Origin: Halodesulfovibrio sp.
Lineage (GTDB): Bacteria; Desulfobacterota; Desulfovibrionia; Desulfovibrionales; Desulfovibrionaceae
DNA: 64,000 nucleotides
NCBI RefSeq assembly: GCF_025210605.1
Contig: NZ_JAOARI010000037.1
Location: 24,319-88,318 of the forward strand
Direction of reading: 5' to 3'
The position numbers and the translations under genes are program-made. The notes beneath the pieces are model-generated. The model was given only the letters and a program-made list of their open reading frames with translations, was not told the origin of the DNA and did no database searches. Positions 48,688-56,458 of this stretch are shown here, in pieces (position 1 is the first letter of the stretch; every line of letters begins with the position of its first letter).

Positions 48688-48862
48688 AAAAAAAGTAGCC
48701 CTGACGGTTGTCAGGGCTACGATATATATTGATAAGGAAAAAATCCTTACTATAAGCAGGGTCCGGAGAGAAAAGCCTTGGGGGAGGGCCTTGGTGCGGT
48801 ACTTCTCTCCGGACACGAGATGAGACACACTCAGTAAGTGAGTACTAGAACGGTATGTTGCT
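48688..48862 (-). ncRNA. Candidate structured small RNA
   Basis: Read on the minus strand, about 170 bases form successive hairpins: ACTCA ... TGAGT, a perfect 12-bp stem GTCCGGAGAGAA ... TTCTCTCCGGAC (48761-48814), TAAGGA ... TCCTTA, and GTAGCCCTGAC ... GTCAGGGCTAC followed by U7. A TATAAC -10-like box lies at 48867-48872 without a good -35. An 86-codon frame across it includes the terminator and is not credible. It does not match SRP, 6S, tmRNA or RNase P as I know them. Confidence 0.4.
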
Positions 48863-49073
48863 GTCAGTTATAATTTTTTTTTCGAGCAATGATATATTCT
48901 GCTCGAGATTTTGGACACGCAGGTTGTAGATTTAACGCGGTGTCTAACGCGGAGTAGTGACTTTTCTGTTGGTCTTGCCGGATAAAAAGTGTAAATAGAT
49001 ACTTGTCAATTGCGAAACCGCATGATAGGGCATTGCTTCCCTTTTGACATTGCTCTTAAAAAAGCAAACCAGG

Positions 49074-49104
49074 TTGACACCCTTTCCTTGGAAAGAGGTA
49101 TAGT
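49074..49104 (+). promoter_or_regulatory. Promoter candidate for rplU-rpmA
   Basis: A perfect TTGACA (49074-49079) and TATAGT (49099-49104) are separated by 19 bases, slightly long but about 30 bases before the rplU start. A second TTGACA at 49044 may add a further start. Confidence 0.6.
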
Positions 49105-49134
49105 CTACCTTTCTTTCTTTGGAGGATAAATATT

Positions 49135-49443
49135 ATGTACGCAATCGTCGAAACTGGCGGTAAGCAGTTCCGTGTTGAAGAAGGCGGAAAAATTTTTGTT
49201 GAGAAGCTCGAAGCAGAAGCTGGCAGCGAAATCGTTCTCGATAAAGTTCTTTTGGTTGGTGGTGATGAGCTTTCCGTAGGCGCTCCTTACGTTGAAGGCG
49301 CAAAAGTTACCGCTGAAGTGCTCGAGCATGGCCGCGGCAAGAAGATCGTTATCTTCAAAAAACGCCGTCGTCACGACTCCCGTAAAAAGCAGGGTCACCG
49401 TCAGGCATACACTGCTCTTAAAATCAAAGGCATCGAAGCCTAG
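49135..49443 (+). CDS. rplU: 50S ribosomal protein L21
   Basis: This 102-residue protein begins [20 protein letters not shown] and ends with the conserved [21 protein letters not shown], the L21 signature. It binds 23S rRNA. GGAGG precedes the start. It is first in rplU-rpmA, as in most bacteria. Confidence 0.98.
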   Translation: MYAIVETGGKQFRVEEGGKIFVEKLEAEAGSEIVLDKVLLVGGDELSVGAPYVEGAKVTAEVLEHGRGKKIVIFKKRRRHDSRKKQGHRQAYTALKIKGIEA

Positions 49444-49467
49444 TAAATTTTTGAAAGGAGTGTAATC

Positions 49468-49740
49468 ATGGCTCATAAGAAAGCTGGTGGTAGTTCCAGA
49501 AACGGCCGCGACTCAAACGGCCAACGACGTGGCGTTAAATGCTACGGTGGTCAGAATGTTATTGCTGGCAACATCCTTGTTCGTCAGCTTGGCACCAAAG
49601 TTTTCCCTGGTGAAAACGTAGGCATGGGTAGAGACTTTACCCTGTTCGCAAAGGTTGACGGCGTAGTTAAGTACGAAAAGTACATGCGCAAAAAAGCTGT
49701 GAAAACTCGTGTAAGCATTGTTCCATTTGCTGCTGAGTAA
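49468..49740 (+). CDS. rpmA: 50S ribosomal protein L27
   Basis: This 90-residue protein begins [20 protein letters not shown] and has [21 protein letters not shown], the L27 signature. It lies near the peptidyl-transferase centre. No N-terminal extension needing cleavage is seen. AAAGGAG lies before the ATG. A terminator follows. Confidence 0.98.
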   Translation: MAHKKAGGSSRNGRDSNGQRRGVKCYGGQNVIAGNILVRQLGTKVFPGENVGMGRDFTLFAKVDGVVKYEKYMRKKAVKTRVSIVPFAAE

Positions 49741-49763
49741 TCCACTTTTATAGTGACCTGACA

Positions 49764-49796
49764 GGCGGAAGTCGCAATGCGCTTCCGCCTTTTTTT
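49764..49796 (+). terminator. Terminator after rpmA
   Basis: GGCGGAAG ... CTTCCGCC is followed by T7, about 25 bases after the stop. Confidence 0.9.
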
Positions 49797-50077
49797 GTGT
49801 ATAGAGCGGGTTTTTACTGCGGACAAGATTCTGTAACCGTTCATGGAATATCTCACCCTGTACGCACGCGGGCACATGCGATACAATTTCGCAAAAATTC
49901 AACCATAATACAGATTGATGGCAAATCCGAATATACGGTGGAGCTCTCAAAAAAGTCAGATGATATTAGCGGTGTGCATACACCGTTCCTGACTTTGTAT
50001 CCTTCCTGACAGTACACTACGTACCTGAATCTGAAACGAGAGCACCTTGGCATCAATCGTAAAGTAGGCAACTAATT

Positions 50078-51196
50078 ATGCGTTTTGTAGATGAAGCTAT
50101 CATCAATATTCGTGCTGGCAAGGGCGGCAACGGCTGTGTTTCTTTCCGTAGAGAAAAATTTATCCCGAAAGGTGGACCGGACGGCGGTGATGGCGGTGAC
50201 GGTGGCAGCGTGTATGTGCGCGGCTCTTCCAAGCTTCTTTCTCTGTACGACTTCCGTCTGAAGCGTAACTACGCAGCAGAAGGTGGTCACTCCGGCGGCG
50301 GCAGCCAGATGTTTGGTCGTAAAGGTAAAGACCTCATTCTCGATCTGCCTGTCGGTACTCTTTTATACGCTATCCGCGAAGATGGCGTAGAAGAACTTGT
50401 GGCTGACCTTTCTGAACCGGACGAAGAAATCCTTCTTTGTCGCGGTGGTCGTGGCGGTCACGGTAACGAATTTTTTAAATCAGCAACAATGCGTACTCCA
50501 CGCTTTGCCCAGCCGGGTGAAGAAGGCGAATCTATTAAAGTCCGCCTTGAGCTTAAAATTCTTGCTGATGCGGGTCTTCTTGGTCTGCCAAATGCTGGTA
50601 AATCCACATTTATTTCAAAAGTATCTGCTGCTCGTCCGAAAATTGCAAACTATGCATTCACGACACTTACTCCAAACCTCGGGGTAATGATTAACGAGTA
50701 TGACACTGACCAGCGTATGGTTATTGCAGATATTCCGGGTTTGATTGAAGGCGCTCACGAGGGACAGGGGCTTGGTCACCGTTTCCTTAAACATGTTGAG
50801 CGAACCCGTTTCCTTGTCCATATTCTTAGTATTGAAGATGTTGACCTTGAAGATCCTTGGTCCGGCTTTGATCTCATCAATGAAGAGCTTGTGAAGTTTG
50901 ATGAGGTTCTCGGTGATCGCTTGCAGCTTCAGGTTATTAACAAAATTGACCTTGCTGATGACGAGATAGTGGAGCATCTTAAGGAAAAAGCTACAGAAGA
51001 TGGTCGTACCATCTACTTCATGTCCGCGCTCAACAATGTTGGTGTGGAAGAAGTTGTAGAAGAGATGTGGAAGCTTCGTGATACACTCGACATGAGCGCG
51101 CCGGTCAACACCGCACGTGCATGGGAGCTTGACGACGAAGACGAGGACGATGAAGACTTCTCTGATGTTGAAGTTGTCTGGGTGACTGAAGAATAA
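50078..51196 (+). CDS. obgE: GTPase ObgE/CgtA
   Basis: This 372-residue GTPase acts in late 50S assembly and stress control. The glycine-rich Obg domain (MRFVDEAIINIRAGKGGNGC, GPDGGDGGDGGSVYV) is followed by the G domain with G1 GLPNAGKST, switch ANYAFTTLTPNLG, G3 DIPGLIEGA and G4 NKIDL. The acidic C-terminal tail (DDEDEDDEDFSD) is typical. Only 14 bases separate it from proB. Confidence 0.97.
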   Translation: MRFVDEAIINIRAGKGGNGCVSFRREKFIPKGGPDGGDGGDGGSVYVRGSSKLLSLYDFRLKRNYAAEGGHSGGGSQMFGRKGKDLILDLPVGTLLYAIREDGVEELVADLSEPDEEILLCRGGRGGHGNEFFKSATMRTPRFAQPGEEGESIKVRLELKILADAGLLGLPNAGKSTFISKVSAARPKIANYAFTTLTPNLGVMINEYDTDQRMVIADIPGLIEGAHEGQGLGHRFLKHVERTRFLVHILSIEDVDLEDPWSGFDLINEELVKFDEVLGDRLQLQVINKIDLADDEIVEHLKEKATEDGRTIYFMSALNNVGVEEVVEEMWKLRDTLDMSAPVNTARAWELDDEDEDDEDFSDVEVVWVTEE

Positions 51197-51210
51197 AACG
51201 CAGGTGAATC

Positions 51211-52353
51211 ATGGATTGGGAGCAGGAGCGCGAGCAGGTTCTGAATCGGGCTAAATGTGTTGTTGTTAAAGTCGGTAGCGCTGTCCTTACTTCCGGATTG
51301 GGAGTAGACCTTACAGTTATTAAAAATCTTACACGGCAGTTGGCGCAGTTGCATGACCGTGGAACGCAAGTTGTGCTGGTTTCTTCCGGTGCAGTTGCAG
51401 CAGGGCGCACTGTTCTTAAAACATGTTGTGAGATTAAAGGCGTGCCGGATAAACAGGCGGCAGCTGCTGTTGGTCAGGGACGACTCATGCATTTCTACAA
51501 TGAAGAGTTTACCGCTAACGGAAAGATGTCTGCGCAGGTTTTGCTAACCCGTGACGATCTGAAAGACAGAAACCGCCTTTTGAATGCGCGCAATACTTTT
51601 GCGTCGTTGCTTGCATGGCGCGCTATCCCGATTGTGAATGCTAATGATACTGTTGCAACAGCAGAACTGGCATTTACAGATAACGATAACCTTGCCTCTT
51701 TGCTTCTCAATGTTGTGAATGCGGATTTATATATCAATCTGACTTCAGCCAGAGGTGTGTACACATCAAATCCAGACGGTGACCCGAACGCAACGCCGAT
51801 AGAGGTGATTGAAGATATTCAATGCCTTGATCTTGAGGCGATGTGCGGTGGAAAGACCACTGTCGGCACAGGTGGCATGCTTTCTAAGCTGACTGCCGCA
51901 GGTCGTGCTGCACAGTTAGGTGTCCCGACGCTCATCATTTCTGGTCTTGAAAAGAACGCTATTGTACGTGCTTTCTCAGGAGAAGAGATGGGTACGTGGG
52001 TTCGACCAGATAGTAAAAAAGTTTCCAGACGCAAATTCTGGCTTGCGTATCATTCTGACCCTGAAGGCTCTGTTATCGTAGATTCCGGTGCAGAAAAGGC
52101 TCTTGTGGAGCGTGGTAAAAGTTTGCTTCCGGCAGGCATTACCCGCGTTGACGGAGTATTCAGTCAGGGTGCTCTGGTGCGTGTTGTTTCAGAAAATGAT
52201 GTTGTTATCGGCATGGGGCTGTCAAATTATTCCTCCGGTGATTTAAAAAAGGTTCTCGGAAAGCATAGCGATGAACTTGAGGAACTAATGGGTGCCAGCT
52301 GCTATACTGAAGCAATCCATCGAGATAACTTGCTTATGGATGCTGTTGTTTAA
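51211..52353 (+). CDS. proB: Glutamate 5-kinase
   Basis: This 380-residue enzyme phosphorylates glutamate in proline synthesis. The amino-acid kinase domain (VVKVGSAVLTSGLG, VLVSSGAVAAGR, NANDTVA, GTGGMLSKLTAA) is followed by a C-terminal PUA domain (about 285-370). Proline inhibition is usual in the family. The order rplU-rpmA-obgE-proB is shared with many bacteria. A strong terminator follows. Confidence 0.97.
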   Translation: MDWEQEREQVLNRAKCVVVKVGSAVLTSGLGVDLTVIKNLTRQLAQLHDRGTQVVLVSSGAVAAGRTVLKTCCEIKGVPDKQAAAAVGQGRLMHFYNEEFTANGKMSAQVLLTRDDLKDRNRLLNARNTFASLLAWRAIPIVNANDTVATAELAFTDNDNLASLLLNVVNADLYINLTSARGVYTSNPDGDPNATPIEVIEDIQCLDLEAMCGGKTTVGTGGMLSKLTAAGRAAQLGVPTLIISGLEKNAIVRAFSGEEMGTWVRPDSKKVSRRKFWLAYHSDPEGSVIVDSGAEKALVERGKSLLPAGITRVDGVFSQGALVRVVSENDVVIGMGLSNYSSGDLKKVLGKHSDELEELMGASCYTEAIHRDNLLMDAVV

Positions 52354-52364
52354 CGAAGTCTTAC

Positions 52365-52394
52365 GCCCTGCGATTCTGTCGCAGGGCTTTTTTT
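52365..52394 (+). terminator. Terminator after proB
   Basis: GCCCTGCGA-TTCTG-TCGCAGGGC is followed by T7, 12 bases after the stop. Confidence 0.92.
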
Positions 52395-52604
52395 ATGTAG
52401 AAAAAAGTTAGTTGGACGCTAGATAGCTTAACGTTCGTATATTTCTTTTATGTAGACATGTTCGTTGATACTTGCCCGTAAATATAAGACGTTTTATTAC
52501 AGATTCTCAAAAGGGGAGTAAGCATAAGCACTATGATTGCTACCCCTGTATTATTTTGACTGTCCGGCTGGATTAGGTTTTGGGCAGTTTCTAGGAGAGA
52601 GTAA

Positions 52605-53408
52605 ATGCAAAATCATCCATGCGTGCTGACGATAGCCGGTTCCGACTCTGGCGGCGGTGCTGGTATTCAGGCAGATCTTAAAACTATGGCTGTGCTTGGT
52701 GGATATGGAACGAGCGTTATCACTGCGCTTACAGCACAGAATGGGTTGGGTGTAACGGGTATTCATGCGCCGGATGCAGATTTTGTCGTGCAGCAGCTTA
52801 CAACCGTTCTGGATGGGTTTCCTATTGCTGCGGCTAAAACAGGCATGCTTTTTTCTGCCCCTATTATTACCGGTGTCGCAGGCGTGTTGAAAAAACAGCG
52901 TTTCCCTTTGGTAATCGATCCTGTTTCAGTAAGCACAAGTGGACATGCATTGTTGCAGCAAGACGCAGTCGATGCGCTGATCGAACACGTTCTTCCGCTG
53001 GCAGCAGTTGTTACTCCGAACAAACCGGAAGCCGAGATGCTTGCAGGTATGAAAATTGAGACAGATGCTGACGCAGAGACTGCCATTAAACGTATTCAGG
53101 CTATGGGACCTAAGGCCGTGCTGTTGAAGGGTGGTCATTTTAAAGAAGATGAAGAAGAACTTGTCGACTGGTTGGGGCTTCCGGGAGAACCTCCTCTTGG
53201 CTTGCATCATCAGCGTATTGCAACCGGAAATACACATGGTACAGGTTGTACACTTTCAGCAGCAATCGCCACGTATCTTGCCCTTGGTTTTGATTTAAAA
53301 ACTTCAGTGAAAAAAGCGCAGGTGTATTTGTCACTTTGTCTACGTGAAAGCTACGCTCCTGGAGAAGGTTTTGGACCTCCAAATCACTTTGCGCCATGTA
53401 CACAATAG
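52605..53408 (+). CDS. thiD: Hydroxymethylpyrimidine/phosphomethylpyrimidine kinase
   Basis: This 267-residue enzyme phosphorylates HMP and HMP-P for thiamine. It begins with VLTIAGSDSGGGAGIQADLKT, and has VITALTAQNGLGV, VIDPVSVSTSGHALL and the anion hole NTHGTGCTLSAAIA. No other thiamine gene is adjacent. A TPP riboswitch consensus is not seen in the 250 bases upstream. Confidence 0.95.
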   Translation: MQNHPCVLTIAGSDSGGGAGIQADLKTMAVLGGYGTSVITALTAQNGLGVTGIHAPDADFVVQQLTTVLDGFPIAAAKTGMLFSAPIITGVAGVLKKQRFPLVIDPVSVSTSGHALLQQDAVDALIEHVLPLAAVVTPNKPEAEMLAGMKIETDADAETAIKRIQAMGPKAVLLKGGHFKEDEEELVDWLGLPGEPPLGLHHQRIATGNTHGTGCTLSAAIATYLALGFDLKTSVKKAQVYLSLCLRESYAPGEGFGPPNHFAPCTQ

Positions 53409-53443
53409 CTATCTGATCCTGTTTATTATTATTTTGTATGTAA

Positions 53444-53474
53444 GAAGCCTCGATATATGTCGAGGCTTCTTTTG
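53444..53474 (+). terminator. Terminator after thiD
   Basis: GAAGCCTCGA ... TCGAGGCTTC is followed by TTTTG, about 35 bases after the stop. Confidence 0.85.
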
Positions 53475-53629
53475 TGTTGATAGCTATGATTCTATTTTGA
53501 GGGTTTTGAAAAGCAGCGTCCGCGTTTATAGGCTTAAATTAAGTAGTTATATACGAATAATGATTTTATGTGCGTGATGTGTTTCAAAATTACTACAGGT
53601 TGTGTAGAGTGGTTCAAATGTGTGCAAAG

Positions 53630-53657
53630 TTGACATCAGTTAATTGAAAGTGGTAAT
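53630..53657 (+). promoter_or_regulatory. Promoter candidate for the HTH operon
   Basis: TTGACA (53630-53635) and GGTAAT (53652-53657) are separated by 16 bases, about 90 bases before the HTH gene. Confidence 0.4.
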
Positions 53658-53747
53658 CTTTGCACCAATTCACGTAAAAACGACAGCAAGGTATTCTGAT
53701 AGGCAGAATAGCATTGTGTCGTGTTGTAATCGCATTTGGTAGTTACA

Positions 53748-54047
53748 TTGAGCATTGGCATAAAGCATACGTACACACTTGGTGAAGCAGCAGAACTTCT
53801 TAGCTGTCATAAAGAAACCATACGCAGGGCAATCAAAGATGGCAGTCTGCAAGCAGCAAAGCTTGGACGTGGCTACAGGGTATCTCGATTTGATCTTGAA
53901 GCTTTTTGGCAAGCTCAGGGGGGCGGTGTGCTGTTTGAAAAAGTAGAGCAGCAAGTGGTTGAATCCGAGCCGGAGCCAGAGCCGGAACCGGTGGAAGCTA
54001 AACATAAAAAACCGCGGGGGCCGGAACAGCTGACATTACCTACCTAA
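53748..54047 (+). CDS. Excisionase-type helix-turn-helix protein
   Basis: This protein of about 99 residues has an N-terminal MerR/excisionase-type winged helix (YTLGEAAELLSCHKETIRRAI, GSLQAAKLGRGYRVSRFDLEAFW). A Glu/Pro-rich linker (SEPEPEPEPVE) and a basic end follow. It most likely binds DNA; partners and targets are unknown. The start is uncertain: no ATG fits, and TTG at 53748 or 53736 are the options. It is followed 12 bases later by an unknown gene. Confidence 0.7.
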   Translation: MSIGIKHTYTLGEAAELLSCHKETIRRAIKDGSLQAAKLGRGYRVSRFDLEAFWQAQGGGVLFEKVEQQVVESEPEPEPEPVEAKHKKPRGPEQLTLPT

Positions 54048-54059
54048 AGGAGGTATGGG

Positions 54060-54452
54060 ATGACTTTGCTTTCTGAATCCGATGACATGAGAATGGTGAT
54101 GCTGCCCAATGATGTAGGGGCAGATATAGAGTTTACAGGTGTGCTGTGCTCCGAAAATATGTACCGTGACCCAGAAGCAGGAACAGTCACCAAACAGCGC
54201 CTTTATCTTACTGACACCAAAGAACAAGTCTATTCCGTTGTTATCTCGGACGGAATAAATAACGATCATAGAGTCTATAAAATGCGCGTCGAAAATGACC
54301 AATGCCGCATTGATAACGGGCTTTTTGATGTTGCTCTGGACATGCATTTGCTCGCTTCTGTTGTCCGCGGGTTATGCGGTTTAAACAAAGCCCCATATGC
54401 AGAAGATTTTTTATCCACAATGGTGGACACATTGTATGCAGCCAACGGCTAG
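54060..54452 (+). CDS. Hypothetical protein partnered with the HTH gene
   Basis: This 130-residue acidic soluble protein has no recognised family. The first two thirds look beta-rich (ADIEFTGVLCSENMYRD, QRLYLTDTKEQVYSVVISDG) and the end helical. AAAGGAGG precedes the ATG, one of the strongest ribosome-binding sites in the window, so it is probably well translated. It is in one operon with the HTH gene. Confidence 0.7.
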   Translation: MTLLSESDDMRMVMLPNDVGADIEFTGVLCSENMYRDPEAGTVTKQRLYLTDTKEQVYSVVISDGINNDHRVYKMRVENDQCRIDNGLFDVALDMHLLASVVRGLCGLNKAPYAEDFLSTMVDTLYAANG

Positions 54453-54636
54453 CATAGGTGTTTTTCTGATATATCCCCAGTCTGTTTAAAATAGACGTGC
54501 ACCGTGTGCAGAGTTGCTCACTGGTGTACGTTTTTTTTCACCATAGCTTTCATATGTTGCGTTTACCATAGTGCTACGGTATTACTGCGATAATGGTGGG
54601 CTGGACGTCTCTATTGTCACAGTGAAGGTGTAGAGT

Positions 54637-55410
54637 ATGGCAGAAATAAAACATGACTTTGATTTGCTGGAAATGCCTGTAGAAGGTGTTGCCGCATACT
54701 GGCTTTCCTTAAAAAAGCTGGTAGGGAATAAAAGAAATTTCAAGCGTATTCATGAAGAGGCACAGCATACCTCTGAAGAATATATTAGATATTTACTGGA
54801 AACTGGATTCGGCAATTTTTCTGAAGAAACAAAACGGAAAATGGCAAATGCTAAAGCGCAGACTATGCTGAGCGCTATGGAGCGAAAGTTCGATTGCATG
54901 CGCATTGCCGTTCTTGATGTTGCTACTGTCGAAAATCCACACAGAAGCGTTGCCAAAATATATGCAAACTTTCCGCAGCCCCCTGTTCAGGGTGATAAAG
55001 CCATTCGGTATGCGCAGGAGCTGCTTCGCTTGATGCCTGATAAGTACAAAGGGCGTGAGCGCTTTTTTGATGTCGGCTATAAGGTGCCGGATGATAAGTT
55101 AATAGTAGCACTGCTCTTTTATGTGTTTTATGCCAGACATCAAGGGAAGGATGTTTGCCAAAGCTTATTGCCACTCATCTCCTCAGCATATTTTCGTGAT
55201 GCTCTTTCAATGGTTATCGACGGGTTTGATGTCCCGTTTGTGCGCAAGTGGTTGAAAAAGCATAAAGAAGTGTTGCTCAGGGATTTAGAGTATAAATGTA
55301 CTATGTCAACTGAGCTGTGCATGGGGATAGCATCCCGTATGGATTACGAAGATCTGCATTCAATGGCGAGAGCGTATCTGCCTTCTAATGGAGGAACGCA
55401 GGGCGCGTAG
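54637..55410 (+). CDS. Hypothetical 257-residue soluble protein
   Basis: I recognise no family. The protein is charged and mostly helical (KRNFKRIHEEAQHTSEEYIR, RKMANAKAQTMLSAMERKFD), with no signal peptide or membrane segment. It ends 20 bases before a diguanylate cyclase gene, so the two are probably expressed together and could act in the same c-di-GMP output. Confidence 0.7.
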   Translation: MAEIKHDFDLLEMPVEGVAAYWLSLKKLVGNKRNFKRIHEEAQHTSEEYIRYLLETGFGNFSEETKRKMANAKAQTMLSAMERKFDCMRIAVLDVATVENPHRSVAKIYANFPQPPVQGDKAIRYAQELLRLMPDKYKGRERFFDVGYKVPDDKLIVALLFYVFYARHQGKDVCQSLLPLISSAYFRDALSMVIDGFDVPFVRKWLKKHKEVLLRDLEYKCTMSTELCMGIASRMDYEDLHSMARAYLPSNGGTQGA

Positions 55411-55430
55411 CTGGGTATCAGGAGTCGTCT

Positions 55431-56210
55431 ATGCTGTCAGTTTTCCGGAGCTTGTTTTCATTTAACGATAAGAGCCGCATCCAGCGGGCTACACAGGGCT
55501 TTCTGCTAGGGATATGTGCCCCCTTGGGTTGGTTTAGTATCTCACATATTTTGCAGTTGACTGTAACTGACCCTCTTTATGAAGTGGCGCTGTATACGTA
55601 TATTACTGTTGGCAGTGTTCTGGCTATGGTCGGCTTTGCTTTGCGCATCAGTAAGGGCGAAGAGCGCTACGCCAGAATGAGTTTGCTTGACCCTTTGACG
55701 GAGCTGTATAACAGCCGATACCTGCTTACGAGGGCAGATCAGGAATTTGCTCTCTTCAACCGTACTGGGCAGAATATGGCGGTTATTATGGCGGATATCG
55801 ATCATTTCAAGTATGTTAACGATCAGTACGGACATTCTGTCGGTGATGTCGTTTTACAACAGGTTGCTACCGTAATGCGCAATACGGCACGAAAAGTTGA
55901 TATTGTTGCCCGCGTGGGTGGTGAAGAATTTACTGTGCTGCTGCCGGATTCAACAACTAAGGGTGCAATGGTTCTGGCGGAACGTATTCGGGAACGTATC
56001 GCATCAACGCCCATACTTTTACCGGATGGACGTACCATTAACGTGAAGATATCACTCGGAGTTTCTTCAACTGAAGAATTTGTGCCTGATGTCTTTAACG
56101 AGCTATACGAAAGTGCTGATAATGCACTGTACCGCGCGAAGCGTGATGGACGTAATCGGGTTGTCAAAGCTGTGGAATCCGACCCGTTAACAGGCGAAGT
56201 GGCTTGTTAG
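55431..56210 (+). CDS. Membrane-anchored diguanylate cyclase (GGDEF)
   Basis: This 259-residue protein has two membrane helices (about 20-75) and a C-terminal GGDEF domain with active site VGGEEFTVL. RKVD lies five residues before the motif, an intact RxxD inhibitory site. The substrate segment MADIDHFKYVNDQYGHSVGD is complete, so it should make c-di-GMP. There is almost no sensory domain between or outside the two helices. It is the second such enzyme in the window. Confidence 0.93.
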   Translation: MLSVFRSLFSFNDKSRIQRATQGFLLGICAPLGWFSISHILQLTVTDPLYEVALYTYITVGSVLAMVGFALRISKGEERYARMSLLDPLTELYNSRYLLTRADQEFALFNRTGQNMAVIMADIDHFKYVNDQYGHSVGDVVLQQVATVMRNTARKVDIVARVGGEEFTVLLPDSTTKGAMVLAERIRERIASTPILLPDGRTINVKISLGVSSTEEFVPDVFNELYESADNALYRAKRDGRNRVVKAVESDPLTGEVAC

Positions 56211-56284
56211 CAGAGCAGCTTTGGTGCAGAGTGTTCGAAGTTGCACTTTGCACAGAATAGATTCGGTACCCAATATTCTATGAT

Positions 56285-56314
56285 GAGCCGGTGCAACCTT
56301 GTACCGGCTCTTTT
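56285..56314 (+). terminator. Terminator after the diguanylate cyclase gene
   Basis: GAGCCGGT ... ACCGGCTC is followed by TTTTG, about 75 bases after the stop. Confidence 0.8.
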
Positions 56315-56458
56315 GTTTGGGGCGGGACAAAATTTTCGATCTAAAAACAAATATATAGACGGCGATCACGCTAGCCTATATCTTACCATATCATAAAAGA
56401 AACTGTTCTCTGCGTGGTGGCAGCGGGCAGATACAAAAGGATATTCCGGAGGAAGACA

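Larger units (their letters stand above)
47590..49134. other. 1.5-kb region without long genes, with two predicted small minus-strand transcripts
   Basis: No frame longer than about 85 codons is convincing on either strand. Two strong hairpins with U tracts on the minus strand (47903-47935 and 48688-48720) each follow a stretch of further hairpins. One stretch has a short ORF with a ribosome-binding site. The rplU promoter is at the right end. The rest is AT-rich with no recognised feature. Confidence 0.6.
53409..53747. other. Intergenic region thiD / HTH gene
   Basis: It holds the thiD terminator and a probable promoter at 53630-53657. No gene is seen. Confidence 0.5.

Noticed and set aside
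48755..48820. SRP (4.5S) RNA
   Set aside because: GTCCGGAGAGAAAAGCC superficially resembles the SRP core, but the GGAAGGAAGCAGCC tetraloop region and the opposing strand are not present.
48568..48828. 86-codon minus-strand frame
   Set aside because: It runs through a perfect terminator hairpin and the structured 12-bp stem. The sequence fits an RNA better than a protein.
52395..52604. TPP riboswitch upstream of thiD
   Set aside because: The CTGAGA and ACCTGA signature elements are not found.
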